From NCBI RefSeq assembly GCF_958298935.1, contig NC_084924.1, positions 31,841,819-31,905,818 on the forward strand: a DNA stretch of 64,000 nucleotides, given 5' to 3'. The position numbers were made by a program, and so were the translations under genes. Shown here one piece after another: positions 10,390-23,100 of the stretch. Under the pieces are notes generated by a model that was not told where the DNA came from, did no database searches, and worked only from the letters and a program-made list of their open reading frames with translations. This DNA is from Phragmites australis. Its lineage: Eukaryota > Streptophyta > Magnoliopsida > Poales > Poaceae. Position 1 is the first letter of the stretch; the number at the start of each line of letters is the position of its first letter.

Positions 10390-13300
10390 TTCAAGCAAAA
10401 AGCATCGCAGCTTTTAGGCACCCAAGGACGTGATAAGGTTTTCTATGGTCCCTAAAAGATGTTCTTCCCTTCTCGTTAGAAATATCGCATGCATGATAAG
10501 TTTGTAGTCTGAGTAAATCTGATGCCCCAAACTGGTCTTGTAAGTGGATAAGCGATTGAAGACGTGAGTCTTGATTCCTTACAGTACTAGACTGTTTGCC
10601 CATTCGACCTGACCATTACTTTGTGGATGAGCCATGGATACAAAGCAAACTATAATGCTTAGTCTTTCGCAGTAATCGATGAACGCCGCACTGGAGAACT
10701 GACTATCATTGTCAATGATGATCTAACTTGGGACACTGAACCTTGTCATGACGCTCTTCATGATAAAGTGATTTTGCTGACTGGCTCAGCTTCAATCTAT
10801 TTGGTGAATGAGTCAATTGTGACGGATAGGAACTTAAAGTCCCGAGTGCTACCGGGAATGGTCCCAGAATATCTAGGCCCCAGTCGCAAATGGCCATGAC
10901 AAGGGGATTGTTTGTAGGGCTTAAGCGGATTGTTGTATGCGCCTGCTGTGAAATTGACAACTGGTACACTTTTTTACCAACTCGCTCGCATCATAAAGAG
11001 TCATAGGCTAATAGAAACCTTGTCTAAATGCCTTCCCAACAGGGTTTGGAAGGAAACGTGAGCCCCACACACCCCTCTAAGGATTTCTTTGAGTAGTTCT
11101 CTACCTTGCTTCTAAGAGATACATTTCATGTGTACTCCATGAGCACCTCTTCGATAGAGGGTGTCATCCACCAAGGCATACATCCTAGATTGACTAGAAA
11201 TTTGCTTAGTTAGTGTATCATCTTCAGGCACAACTCATTCTTGAAGGTACTTGCGGATTGGGTCAATCCACAAAACTTTGCTTTTGAACTGAGCCACGAG
11301 TTCCCTCGTGACTCCTTTTGGGGCACCAATCCCTGGTGAGGCCCCGAGCTGATTTTAGGTCTCATAGACCACCACTCCTTCGGCTATGGCATTTGATGAA
11401 CTCATAGACGACTTTGAGAGTTTCTCTATGAAAATCCCGATTTGTCCTAGAGATCATGAGGACGCTAGCTAGGCAGGCAAGACTATTAGTGAGGCAATTA
11501 TCCTTCCTTGGGATATATTTGACCTCGTTTCCAACGAAATTCTTTTCCAACTTCCTCACCTCTGTGAGGTAGTCTGCATGGTCTTATCTGAGGTGTGATA
11601 CTCCTCGCTGACTTGCTTCACCACCAACTGTGAATCCCCTTTCACGAGTAGATGGGGACTAGCGAGCAAACCCTCATATTCAGCTAAGTTATTCATTTAT
11701 GGGAAGTTACCTGCAAAGCTTATTGTAGGCTTTCTCTTGTAGGAGATATCAGTATAATTCTAGCTCCCGCGCCCTGAAGTGTAAGCGATCCGTTGAAGAA
11801 TAGACATCTAATAAGTCATCATGGTTGTTCTGGGGTTGATCGAGTTCTGTCCATTCGACCATGAAGTCCGCGAGTACTTGAGATTTGATCACTGTTCGAG
11901 GCATGAAGCGAACATCAAATTCCCTGAGCTCAATGGACCACTTAGAGATTCGGCCAATTGTGTCTCTGTTGTGCAGTTCTCGTGAGTGGGAATATTGATG
12001 GTACGATGATCTTGTGAGCCTGAAAATAATGCCGTAGCTTTTGAGAGGCCATCTACACAGCATACAATAGCTTATGCACTTGCGGGTAGCGCTCTTTAGG
12101 ACCATGGAGTACTTCGCTGATGTAGTACATCGATCGTTAGTTTTTCTCTCCTTTGTCTGGCAATTCTCTTTCCACCACCAATACCCCACTCACGGCACGT
12201 GATCCAGCCACAATGTATAAGAGAAGATCTTCATTTGGGTTGTGACGATGAATAATGGATAGTTACCATATCCGGGCACCCTAGGGTTTTCCGTAATTCT
12301 CGGGACATATCTATCTCTAGAAAGGGGATCCCTGGATGAAAGGAAATTACCTGTAAATACCTAAGGCATCCTGTAACCGGGAAGGTTTATCTCCAAAAAT
12401 AAGAAGGAGGATTCTAGAGGATATATGACACCCCTATATATACGGAGCTAAGAAACCCTACGGAGGACAAGCTGAGAAAGATGTGATTACGAGCTACACA
12501 AGCCAAGACAAGCCAACAGAAGCCAAGAAGGAAGTCACCGACTAGGTTTAGATCTATCTAGGCTAGCCACACCCTCTTTGTAACAGGCTCAGATCAATAT
12601 AAGACAAACAAGACATAGGGCTATTATCCTCAGGGAGGCCCGAACTTATCTAAAACCCATGTGTGTTTCCCTTGTGATTCGTCTACTCAAAGAATCCCCT
12701 AATTCTTCAACAAGTTTGTTAGATTGGTGATTTACCAATCGTCGACAGATTGGGAGCGATTAGCATAGGGAGACAAAAAAAATATCTCTACAGATTTTTG
12801 AATGTGTCATCTGCCTCTTGTGACCATGCAAACTTGTTGTGTTGCCATAATAGCTTAAAGAAGGGAAGTTCTCGGTCTCCGAGTTGGGAGATAAAGCGGC
12901 TAAGAGCTGCTATGCACCCGATTAGTTTCTGAACTTCTCGCACTGACCTTGGGGGTTGCATATCTTTAATGACTTTGATTTTCTCGAGGTTGACTCTGAT
13001 CCCCCAATATGATAACATGTAACCAAGTATCTTCCCCGCATCAACTCCAAACACACACTTTTCTGGGTTCAGCATGATTTGATTCTTGTGTAGCTTGTTG
13101 AATAACTCTTGGTGGTCAGAGATGAGATCTTCATTCTCTTTGGTTTTGATGATGAGATCATCAACATAGGCCTCGATATTCCAGCTGATCTAATCATAGA
13201 GCATTATCTATATTCCCCATTGCTATATGACATCGGCATTCTTGACTCCGAAGGCATCTTAACATAGCAATAGACTCCAAACCAAGTGATGAAGGAGGTT

Positions 13301-15585
13301 TTCTCCTCGCCTTCTAGATGCATGCTAATCTGGTGATAACAAGAATAGGCATCAAGAAAGCTTAGATAGTCATAGCTAGAGGTGGAGTCGACCATATGAT
13401 CTATTCATGGTAGAGAGAAAGCATCCTTAGGGCAGGCTTTGTTGCGGTTGGTGAAGTTGACACATATTCGCCACTTGCTGTTTCATTTTCTGACCTTAAC
13501 GGGATTGGCAAGCCATTCGAGGTGATCCTCCTCTCAAATAAATCCTGACCTGGTGGGCCTTTCGATTTCTTCATTGATGGCTTCCTTCGAGTTGAGCGTG
13601 AACTACCAAAGTTTTTACTTGATCGGCTTTGCATCAATCCGGATATCTAGTTTGTGCTCAATCACCTCTCTGGGGATACCGAGCATGTCAGACGGTTGCC
13701 ATGCGAACACGTCGATGCCATGCGATCGTCTAGTTTGGAGATGATCTAAACAGTCTTGGATGGCTCTGCCTGGCCCAAAGGAATTGTTTTGACTTCACGG
13801 TGGGATTTCACAATTGCCTTAGGCCTTGAGTTTTTTGCCTCCTTGTCGGGTTGATGCTGCGTAGCCATGTCGAGACTCCACTTGTTGCAGTGAAGACTTG
13901 CCTTAGGGCAGCCCCGGAAAGTAAAGACTCCCTTAGGTCCTGGGATCTTCACGCACTGGTAAGCATCACGTGTGGTGACCATGAACTCGGCCAGGGTTGG
14001 TCGTCCCAAGATGGCGTTGTATGCTGTCTCGAAGACAACCACGTCTAACATAATTTTTTCCATCTGAAAGTTATCATGCTTCCCGAAGGTAACGAGGAGT
14101 GATATTTAGCCGATGGGAGTGATCGAAGATCCAAGTACTATATCATAGAATGCTTGTGTAACTGTCTTGATGGTAGATCAGGAGATCTACATCCCTTCGA
14201 GTGCGCTTGTGAAGAGGATGTTCAGGGAACTCCCTCCATTGATAAGCACTCGGGTGACCACTATTGAGAAGTTGTCTGGCCATACAAAATTCTCTGGGTA
14301 GTCATCTTGGCCGAAGGAGATCTTGACATTAGACCAATTAATGGCCTAGCGACCATTGGGGACGATAGCTAAGACTTCTCAGGCATCACCTTGTATTGCC
14401 GCTTGGACTCGTAGGAAGCAGAACCACCAAACATGTGGTCAACCGTCCTCTTATCCAGCTGGAAAACATCAGGTCGGTGTCATCCCCACTGTTGTTGGAG
14501 CTGGTGTCCCCAGCTCTGGTCCACGACCTGGGTCTTGTTTCCTTTGGTTGCTTTCTCGATCTCCACTTTGATCATCTTCTTCCAAAGGTGACACTCATCA
14601 AGGTTGTGGTTGTCGCTCTGGTAGAGGTCGCACCAGGGCTTACCGTCGCATTTACCAGAGCCTGGTGTGAAGTGCTTGCCTCAGCAAGAGCTGGAGTACT
14701 TGTCGGGATGAATGTTGAGCAGATCTGTAAAAACTTCATCAATTTAGCTTTTTTGCCCTTACCTCCCTGCTTGATTTTTATACGATTTTTTGAGCAACTA
14801 GCGTGAATGCGGTTGCGCTAACGTGCATCCATGTTCTTCTTGCACTTGCTCTTAACTATGTCTCCATCGAGCCTGAGTTGAGGATACTTGATGCCTAGGG
14901 CCTTCTACTTGATGAAGAGGAGCGCATTTTTAGCCTTGGCAGGCTTATTGATGATCTTCATGAGCTCTTTGACAATCTCAAGCTCTTTTCTAGCGATGTC
15001 TTCAACGCCTCTCTGGCTCTTAACCCCCTAAGTGAATGCTTGGATGACATCGTAGTAATTGATCTTGGGGATGGTGTTCCAGGTGTTGCTGAAGCAGCGC
15101 ATGAACATGGGCGAATGTACGTACCCTGGAAGTTAGCTCGAAACACGTCACAAAGCTACTCCCACGAGTAGATTGTCACCGGTGATAGATTGGTCAACCA
15201 TGTCATGGTTGTCCCTTCAAGTGCTGTGGGGAGGTAACTCGCTATTCCCTTCTCGCCCCCACCATCTGCTTCGATGGGTGGTATAGATCTGCAGGAACTC
15301 AATGGTATTCTTACTCCCATTGTACTTCTTGATTGACCCGAAGTGGAACCTAGTTGGCCAACTCATGTTTCGTAGATTTTGAGAAAAGGTCAGGCACCCG
15401 TTGATGGCGCCCTACTTGGTTCTAGTGGCCTCAGGTGTTTTATCCATGGGGGTCGGGGATCAGCCCCGGCATAAACGGTGTCGGGACATCCCTCGATCAG
15501 ATTGCCAAGGGGCGGACGATGCCACCTCGGGTGTCCTTTGGTGCCTCCGCCAATCAATAACCTTACGCAAGATGTTTATCGGATG
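10390..15585 (-). pseudogene. gag-pol of the outer gypsy element (degenerate)
   Basis: Reading downward: gag core about 15340-14900 (FHFGSIKKYNGSKNTIEFLQ, a typical retrotransposon gag motif); protease C-terminal part about 14060-13900 (AYNAILGRPTLAEFM); reverse transcriptase 13400-12790 with the catalytic YVDD in the context EAYVDDLIIK near 13165, and PEKCVFGVDAGKILGY. RNase H resumes at about 12235 (LLLYIVAGS, VSGVLVVERELPDK) beyond a solo-LTR insertion, followed by the RNase H tail near 11540 (KYIPRKDN). Integrase lies at about 10990-10420 (WGLDILGPFP, DNDSQFSSAAF, NGQVEWAN; the acidic residues of the D,D,E triad are still visible). There are many stops and frameshifts, so it is not functional. 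Confidence 0.8.
12243..12747 (+). mobile_element. Solo LTR of the outer element's family
   Basis: Runs TGACGATGAATAATGG to CCAATCGTCGACA, is 505 bp, and is alignable over its length with the two LTRs of the outer element but in opposite orientation. Flanks ggttg and gattg form a 5-bp target duplication with one mismatch. It sits between reverse transcriptase and RNase H of the outer pol, and protein homology continues directly on either side. LTR-LTR recombination after a full insertion is the usual origin. Confidence 0.85.
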
Positions 15586-15849
15586 ACCTCTGTCGGTGTA
15601 TCAGGAACCGGGGGTCCCTGAGTCCCGAGGCCAGGCCAGCCGTCCGCCACGTGTCACCATCCCGCGAGGTCCCTCCTGCAGGATGAGGAAAATCTAAGTT
15701 CCGGGAGAAGGTGCTCGGGGCCACAGCCTCTGGTCCCCGAGCACCCCAGTTCCCCGATGACCCGCAGAGTCCAAGTACCGGGAAGAAATTGCTCGGGGAG
15801 GTGCCTGCTCGCCCCCGAGTACCCTAGTCCCCCGATGGGCAGAAGAGCT

Positions 15850-16137
15850 AAGTGCTCGGGAGAGAGTGCTCGGGGCTGCACGGGGCAGCCCCTGAGCGCT
15901 CGGTTCCCCGAAGGTTCTACAGAAGTGCTCGGAAGAGAGTGCTCGGGGCTGCACGTGGTAGTCCCCGAGCACTCGGTTCCCCGAAGGTTCTACAAAAGTG
16001 CTCGGGAGAGAGTGCTCGGGGCTGCACATGGCAGCCCCCGAGCGCTCGGTTCCCCGAAGGTTCTACAGAAGTACTCGGGACAGAGTGCTCGGGGTTGCAC
16101 GTGGCAGCCCCCGAGCACTCGGTTCCCCGAAGGCTCG
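15850..16137. promoter_or_regulatory. Four 73-bp tandem palindromic repeats with G-box core in LTR U3
   Basis: Units begin at 15850, 15923, 15996 and 16069. Each holds a near-perfect inverted repeat (GTGCTCGGGGCTGC opposite GCAGCCCCCGAGCAC) with the hexamer CACGTG or a one-base variant at its centre. CACGTGGC is the G-box/ABRE core bound by plant bZIP and bHLH factors. Unit centres here read cacggggc, cacgtggt, cacatggc and cacgtggc. In the 3' LTR (array from 28711) three of four are intact CACGTGGC. Likely enhancer-type U3 repeats; the function is inferred. Confidence 0.7.
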
Positions 16138-16651
16138 CGCGAGAACACCCGATGCCCCGACGACCCAGAAGGGCCCCTGAGGGGCCCGCCGACGAGGTGT
16201 CAACCAGTCAGAGGTCCAAGGCCGCATTTAATGGGCATGCGCGGCCCGACATCCTGACATCCTGACATCCCCAACTGCTCCCGCCGCAGTGTCAGTCCCT
16301 ACCATGCTTTGGCAGAGGGGCGTGGGTCCATTAATTGCACGGGTCCCGTCCCGTGTCATCCGGTGTATCTCGGGATAACGTTGCCAGGATCAAAGCGTTC
16401 CGCCTGCCACCCTGCCCTGGCAGAGGAACAAGACAGGGTGGGCGCGCCGGGTGCCTCTGTGGCTGCCCGGTGGGCCCTCTCAACGACGCCCGGCACCAGG
16501 GCGTCCACAGTGACGGGTGGTCGGACGCGCGCCGCGTTTTTCCACCGCCCCTGTCACTTCGCCCAGAGGAAATGGTGACGCCTTTCTCAGTCGTGGTGTC
16601 TTGGAACATGTGCCCCTTCTTTCCCGTTTGGGGTATGTCGTGGCCGGCGAG

Positions 16652-16662
16652 TGCATAAAAGG
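16652..16662 (+). promoter_or_regulatory. LTR TATA-like box
   Basis: tgcataaaagg lies 1,060 bp into the LTR, followed by gatgggcggacagacagaga, the likely start of R. The same string is present near 29513-29523 in the 3' LTR. Confidence 0.55.
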
Positions 16663-17131
16663 ATGGGCGGACAGACAGAGAAAAAGAGGCCCCCGAAGAT
16701 ACATCCAAGGTAGATCGAAGGTAGACCCGAACACACGAGAAAACATCCGAAGACAGATCGAGACGATCGAAGACATCATCCGAAGAACACCGCAAGCAAG
16801 CTTGAGCAGACCTAGAACAAGGGAGCCTCAAGCTCTCAGTTAGACAATATATTCTTGTAACCAGACATATCCCTGAGGGATCCCCTTCGGGGAAGGATAT
16901 TGCATCCACACAGGAGTAGGGTATTACGCCCCCGTGCGGCCCGAACCTGTCTAAACTCCGGTGCATTTATTTCTCTTTGCACTAGGTCGATCATCCCCCA
17001 CCACCGGCCGTTGTATTTATTTCCACTTCCATTTATTTCTCCGACGAACTCATTCAGGATCATCCCCCCGGCCGAATCTCTAAAAAGGGGTCTCTCGGAA
17101 TCCCTGCGACAGGAGTTCATCCTCCGACAGC

Positions 17132-17151
17132 TGGCGCGCCAGGTAGGGGGG
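17132..17151 (+). other. Primer-binding site
   Basis: TGGCGCGCCAGGTAGGGGGG starts two bases after the LTR end CCGACA, the expected position for minus-strand priming. A similar string (TTGGCGCGCCAGGTAGG) follows the 5' LTR of the element ending at 50530. I have not assigned the tRNA. Confidence 0.75.
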
Positions 17152-17193
17152 AACATCCCTGAATCTGTTCGTTTGTTTTCTTCACAGGAAAAG

Positions 17194-20100
17194 ATGGCCG
17201 GTGGGCACCGTCTCCAGCGTTCCGGCTCCACTTCCAGTGACAGAGTGCTGCCCGACGTCCAGGAGGCCCCAGTCGCAGCTGCGTTCCAGCAGCAGCCACT
17301 ATCTGCGCGCGCGGTTTTTCCCTCCCAGGAGGACCAAGGCGCTGGGCCCAGCAAGGCCGCCGCCGCCGCCGCCGATGCACCCTCCGACCCCCAGCAGGTG
17401 GTCGAAACCTCGGCCGCCAGGTCCACCTCTGGACAGCGCTGGGTGCCACTTCGGCGTAGACTCGCCTTTAGCGAGGCCAGCCCGAGAAGCGCGCTGCTTG
17501 CGGCGCATGCTCTCCTCAGGCACCCGCCACTCCAGGCAACCCCGAATACTCCGGAAGGCCGGTGGATCCAAGATGTCATCGCCCTGGTCGGCACTGCTCG
17601 CCGCCAGGTGCTGGCCGGGAGTTCTCGCACCACCACCCAGCGTGGCGCTGCCAGAACTGGCTCATCAACGGGCAACGTCCGCACGGGCCGGGGGGGCCTC
17701 CAGGCGGAGCGCCGCCCCCCTGGCCGTGTCCGAAGCCCGGGACCTCCGCTTGCGTCTCAACGAGCGGAGGGGCCACGAGGATGCCCGCGTCACTCTCGAG
17801 CGCCAGCGGGAAACCCGGCAGGAGGCCGAGGCAGAGGATCAGGCTTCCTCTTTCCCGGCCCACGGTCACCGGGAATCCTCGGCTCGCCGGCATTCGCCAC
17901 CAAGGACTCCCGCCCGCGCCGCGGGGTACGGCACCGGCTGCCGTGCCTTTACCACTGAGCTCTGTCGGGTCAAGTGGCCCTCCAAGTTCCGCCCCGAGCT
18001 GCTGGAGAAGTACGACAAGTCCATCGACCCTGTCGAGTTCCTCCAGATCTACACTACGGCCGTTCAAGCGGCCGGAGGCAGCAAAAAGGTGATGGCAAAT
18101 TATTTTCATGTTGCCTTGAGGGGCACTGCCCGTTCTTGGCTCATGAACTTACCCCCAGGGTCTATTAGCTCCTGGGATGACCTCTGCCACCAGTTTGTGG
18201 CCAACTTTTAGGACACATTCACGCGCCCCAGTTTGGAGTGCGACCTCCACACCGTCAAGCAATAGGAGGGGGAGACGCTGCGGCGCTTTATTCAGCGCTT
18301 CAGCCAGGTCCGCAACACCATCCCGCAGGTGGCCCCCCACGCTGTTATTGTCGCTTTCCGGCAGGGCGTCCGCGACGAGCGGATGCTCGAAAAGCTAGGT
18401 ACGCACGAGATCGAAACCACTGCGGAGCTCTTCGCACTGGCCGATAAATGCGCCAAGGCTGCGGAGGCCCGGGCGTGGCATGCTCCACGCCCCACCACCG
18501 ACCAGCCAAGTTCTTCCCGTTCCGATAAGCGAGAAAAGAAGAAGAGAAGGAAGCGCGAGGCCGCTCCTGTCGAGCCGGCCCAGGGCCCCGCCCATATTCC
18601 AGCCCAAGAGCCTGACCGCCGGCAAGAGCGCCGGGCGGCCGCCGACAGACGGCCCGCGCCCGCAAGGGCCCCTGCCAGGGCCCCTCCTCGGGCCCCGGTG
18701 CCTGCAAGGGCCCCGGCACCAGCTAGGGCACCGGCTCCCGCAAGAGCCCCGGCACCCGGCCGGGCTCCTGCTCAAGCGAGGGTCCCCATACACCAGACCA
18801 GATGGCACGATCTCACGGAGTGTCATACGGTCAAAGGCCTCGTCGAGCAGCGCCAGAGGGAGCACGACGAGTCCCGCGGGGGAGGCGACGCTGAGGCCGC
18901 CCCCGACAACACCGAGCTCCACTTTCAGGAGCCCGAGCATGCCGTCGCCTTCATCGACGGAGGCGCCTACACGCCTTCCTCGCGCCGTGGCATCAAGGTC
19001 ATGCGGTGCGAGGTGTGCTCGGCAACCCCGAGCGAGGAGGCCGCCAGGCCCCTGAGGTGGTCAGACGCCCCGATCACGTTCAGCTTGGCCGATCACCCCG
19101 CGAGTACTGCAGCCGTGGGGCTACTACCCCTGGTGGTGTCCCCCACCGTCTGCAATGTCAAGGTCGGCAGAGTGCTGATCGATGGTGGTACAGGCCTCAA
19201 CCTCCTCTCCAAGGAGGCTTTTGAAAAGCTACAGGTGACCCCCGGGCACTCCCTGCCCCTCGGGCAGGTCGAGCTACCCGTGACCTTTGGGAGTCGAGAC
19301 AACTTCCGCACGGAGAGTGTCCTCTTCGACGTCGCGGAGCTCCCCCTCCCCTACAACGCCATCCTCGGGCGTCCGACGCTCGCCAAGTTCATGATGGCCG
19401 TGCACTATGCATATCTCACGGTTAAGATGCCGGGCCCAGCGGGCCCCATCTCCGTGATCGCCGACTCCGACGGCGCCGTCTCCTGCGCCGAGCAGTCGTA
19501 CATGGCTTTAGTTTCAGCACGGGCCGAGGTTGAAGGCTGCACAGGGGGCCCGAGACCCTCTTCATCCAAACCCTGACTCGCCGCCGACGCCTCTGTTCCA
19601 ACGAAGTAAGTCGTGGTGGGCGAAGGCGCTACCCAGGTCATCTGGATCGGCGGTGACCTGGGCAGCAAATAGGAAAGCGCGCTCGTCACCTTCCTCCGGG
19701 CTAACGCAGACGTGTTTGCCTGGCAACCGTCCGACATGCCCGGGATCCCTAGGGAGGTGATCGAGCATCACTTGGCGGTGCGCCCGGACGCCCGCCCGGT
19801 GAAGCAGAAGGTCCGGCGGCAGGCGCCTGAGCGCCAGGAGTTTATCCGGGAGCAGGTCAGCAAGCTCCTTGACGCCGGATTTATCCGAGAGGTCCTCCAC
19901 CCTGACTGGCTGGCAAATCCAGTCATCGTCCCGAAGGCCAACGGCAAGCTCCGTATGTGTGTGGACTACACCGACCTAAATAAGGCTTACCCTAAAGATC
20001 CCTTCCCCTTACCTCGCATTGATCAAATTGTAGATGCAACTGCGGGATGCGATCTTTTATGCTTTTTAGATGCAAACTCTGGGTATCACCAGATCCGCAT

Positions 20101-23100
20101 GGCCGTAGGGGACGAGGAAAAAACTGCTTTTACCACTCCAGTGGGGACTTACTGTTATATGTCAATGCCTTTTGGTTTGCGCAACGCTGGATCCTCTTTC
20201 CAGCGCGCCATTCGCATTACCCTTGATTCACAGGTTGGCCGCAACGTCGAGGCTTACATCGACGATCTGGTGGTCAAAATCCGATACCGCGCCACCCTGC
20301 TCGAGGACCTTGCCGAGACTTTCAACAGTCTCCGCACCACCCGCCTCAAGCTCAACCCCGAGAAGTGCGTCTTCGGGGTGCCGGCGGGCAAGCTCCTCGG
20401 TTTCTTGGTTTCTGGCCGAGGAATCGAGGCCAATCCAGAGAAGATCCGGGCCATCGAGCAGATGCGACCCCCGGCTCGACTCAAAGAGGTCCAGCGTCTC
20501 GCCGGCTGCATGGTGGCCCTCGGGCGCTTCATCTCCAAGCTTGGGGAGCGAGGGCTCCCCCTCTTCAAACTTCTGAAGAAGACCGATCGTTTTGACTGGA
20601 CACCGGAGGCCGAGCAGGCCTTCCGCGATCTGAAGAAGTACCTTACCTCGCCACCAGTGCTGGTGGCTCCCTCCGAAGGTGAGCCCCTACTGCTCTACGT
20701 TTCGGCCACTCCTCAGGTCGTGAGCATGGTGCTGGTGGTGGAGCGCGACGAGTGCATGGGGCCAGGTGCTGGGTCCCAGCTCCCAGTGGCCCCCGAGCAC
20801 TCACCCGTCCTCGCGGCTCCCCCCGAGTAAGGGGTCGAGCCTGAGCACTCTGCTCCTCCCGATAAGGGAGTCGAGCCCAAGCACCGGGCCAGCCCCGACC
20901 GTGCCGCCGAGCCTGGGGGCTGCAGCAGCCCCCCGGGTAAAGCCACCGTCCGGGCCCACCGGGTACAGCGACCGGTGTACTTCGTCAGTGAAGTCCTCTG
21001 AGAGGCTAAAACAAGGTATCCCCAGGCTCAGAAGCTGCTCTACGCCGTGCTCATCGCTTCCCGGAAGCTGCGCCACTACTTTCAGGTGCACAAGGTCTCG
21101 GTGGTTACCACGTATCCACTGGGACCCATTCTCTGGAACCGAGAAGGCACCGAGCGTGTTGTCAAGTGGGCAGTGGAGCTGGTGGAATTCGACCTGCACT
21201 TTGTCAGTCACCAGACGATCAAAAGCCAGGCGCTCTCCGACTTCGTGGCAGAGTGGACACCCGTCCCCGAGATTGTCCCAGAAGAGATCTCTGCCCATCC
21301 CGGGCACGACGCGCCCGGGTACTGGTTCGTGCACTTCGATGGCTCCCTCTCGCCGAAAGGCGCAGGGGCCGGAGTGGTTCTCACCTCCCCAACGGGTGAA
21401 GAGCTCCGGTACGTCGTGCAGTTGCAGTTCCGCGCATCCAACAACATGGCAGAATATGAAGGTCTCATCGCCGGCCTCCGGGCTGCGGTGGGGCTCAGGA
21501 TTCGTCGCCTCCTGGTCAACGGGGACTCCCAACTGGTGGTCAACCAGGTATCCAAGGAGTACCAGTGCACGGATCCTCAAATGGCGGCGTACGTGGCAGC
21601 GGTCAGGAAGCTGGAGAGGCGTTTCGATGGCTTGGAGTTGCGGTACATCCCTCGCCGCGACAACACTCTGGCCGACGAGCTCTCCCGCCTGGCCTCCTCC
21701 CGTGCGCGCGTCCTTGCCGGAGTCTTTGAAGAAAGACTCGCACGGCCTTCCATCCTGCCTGCCGAACAGGACGAAGGGGAAACCTCGAACTCAATTCAGG
21801 GGACCCCGGCGGTGCCCTCAGTGGGAAGCCCCGTCAGGGTGCCGCCGTCCGGCGAGTGCGCTGCGCTCGCTGAATGTTCTCAAGATGCCTCGTGGATGTC
21901 TGACATCCGAGGGTACTTGAAGGAAAAGTTCCTTCCCGGGGATGAGGCGTCTGCCGAAAGAGTTGCTCGGCAGTCCAGACGCTATGCCATAGTAGATGGG
22001 GATCTCTACCGGCGTAGCGCAGGAGGTGTCCTCCTGAAATGCATCTCCCGGGCAGAAGGCGGCGATCTTCTCGCTGAGATCCACGAGGGTGAGTGCGGTG
22101 GCCATTCATTGTTCCGCACGCTGGTCGGGAAGGCCTTCCGGCAAGGTTTCTACTGGCCTACAGCTCTCCAGGATGCTTCCGAGCTGGTTCGGTGCTGCAG
22201 GGCGTGCCAGTTCCACGCAAAGCAGATTCACCAGCCAGCTCAGGCTCTTCACACCATCCCCCTGTCATGGCCTTTCGCGGTCTGGGGGTTAGACATTCTG
22301 GGTCCATTCCCCCGAGCAATCGGGGGCTATGCGTACCTCTACGTCGCCATCGACAAGTTCACCAAGTGGCCGGAGGCGGTCCCAGTCCTCAAGGTGACCA
22401 AAAACACGGCGCTCCAGTTTATCCGCGGCATCACCAGTCGCTTTGGCGTCCCGAACCGGATCATCACCGACAACGGCACTCAGTTCACGAGTGCCCTGTT
22501 CGGGGACTACTGCGAAGACCTCAGCATCAAGCTTTTTTTCGCCTCCGTCGCTCATCCTCGGAGTAACGGGCAAGTCGAGAGCGCCAACGCGGAGATACTA
22601 AAGGGCCTCAAAACCCGGACCTATAACGTGCTCGCCAAGCACGGGAAGGGATGGGTGGACGAGCTGCCCGCCGTGCTATGGGCTAATCGGACCACGCCAA
22701 GCCGCGCCACCGGGGAGACTCCATTCTTCCTCGTCTACGGCGCTGAGGCGGTCCTCCCCTCCGAGCTCACTTTAGGCTCCCCTCGGGTGCATGCATATTC
22801 TGAGGGTGAGCAGGAGCAGCAAAGGCGCAACGACGTTGACTACCTGGAAGAGCGCCGGTGGCGTGCCGCCGTCCGGGCGGCTCGGTACCAGCAGAGTCTG
22901 CGGTGATACCATCTGTGCCATGTCCGGGCCCGGTCTCTCGAGATGGGGGACCTAGTTCTCCGACACGTCCAGTCGCGCGAAGGAAAGAATAAGCTGTCCC
23001 CCATGTGGGAAGGTCCCTTCACCATGATCGGGGTCCCGCGAGAAGGTTCTTTCAGGTTGGCGGCAGAGGATGGGCAGCCGCTCCCGAACCCGTGGAACAT

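Larger units (their letters stand above)
15591..17129 (+). repeat. 5' LTR of the 14.4-kb gypsy element
   Basis: Starts TGTCGGTGTATCAGGAACC and ends CATCCTCCGACA. It contains four 73-bp palindromic repeats in U3, a TATA-like box near 16654 and a conserved gypsy R/U5 segment (cgtgcggcccgaacctgtct at about 16934-16953). Several short open frames on both strands recur identically in the 3' LTR and are not genes. Confidence 0.97.

Noticed and set aside
15850..16137. CRISPR-like regular repeats
   Set aside because: The 73-bp units are contiguous without unique spacers and sit in an LTR of a plant retrotransposon.
16331..16966. 211-codon minus-strand frame in the LTR, also at 29192-29827
   Set aside because: Present in both LTRs as expected for duplicated non-coding sequence; no protein family recognised and no promoter on that strand.
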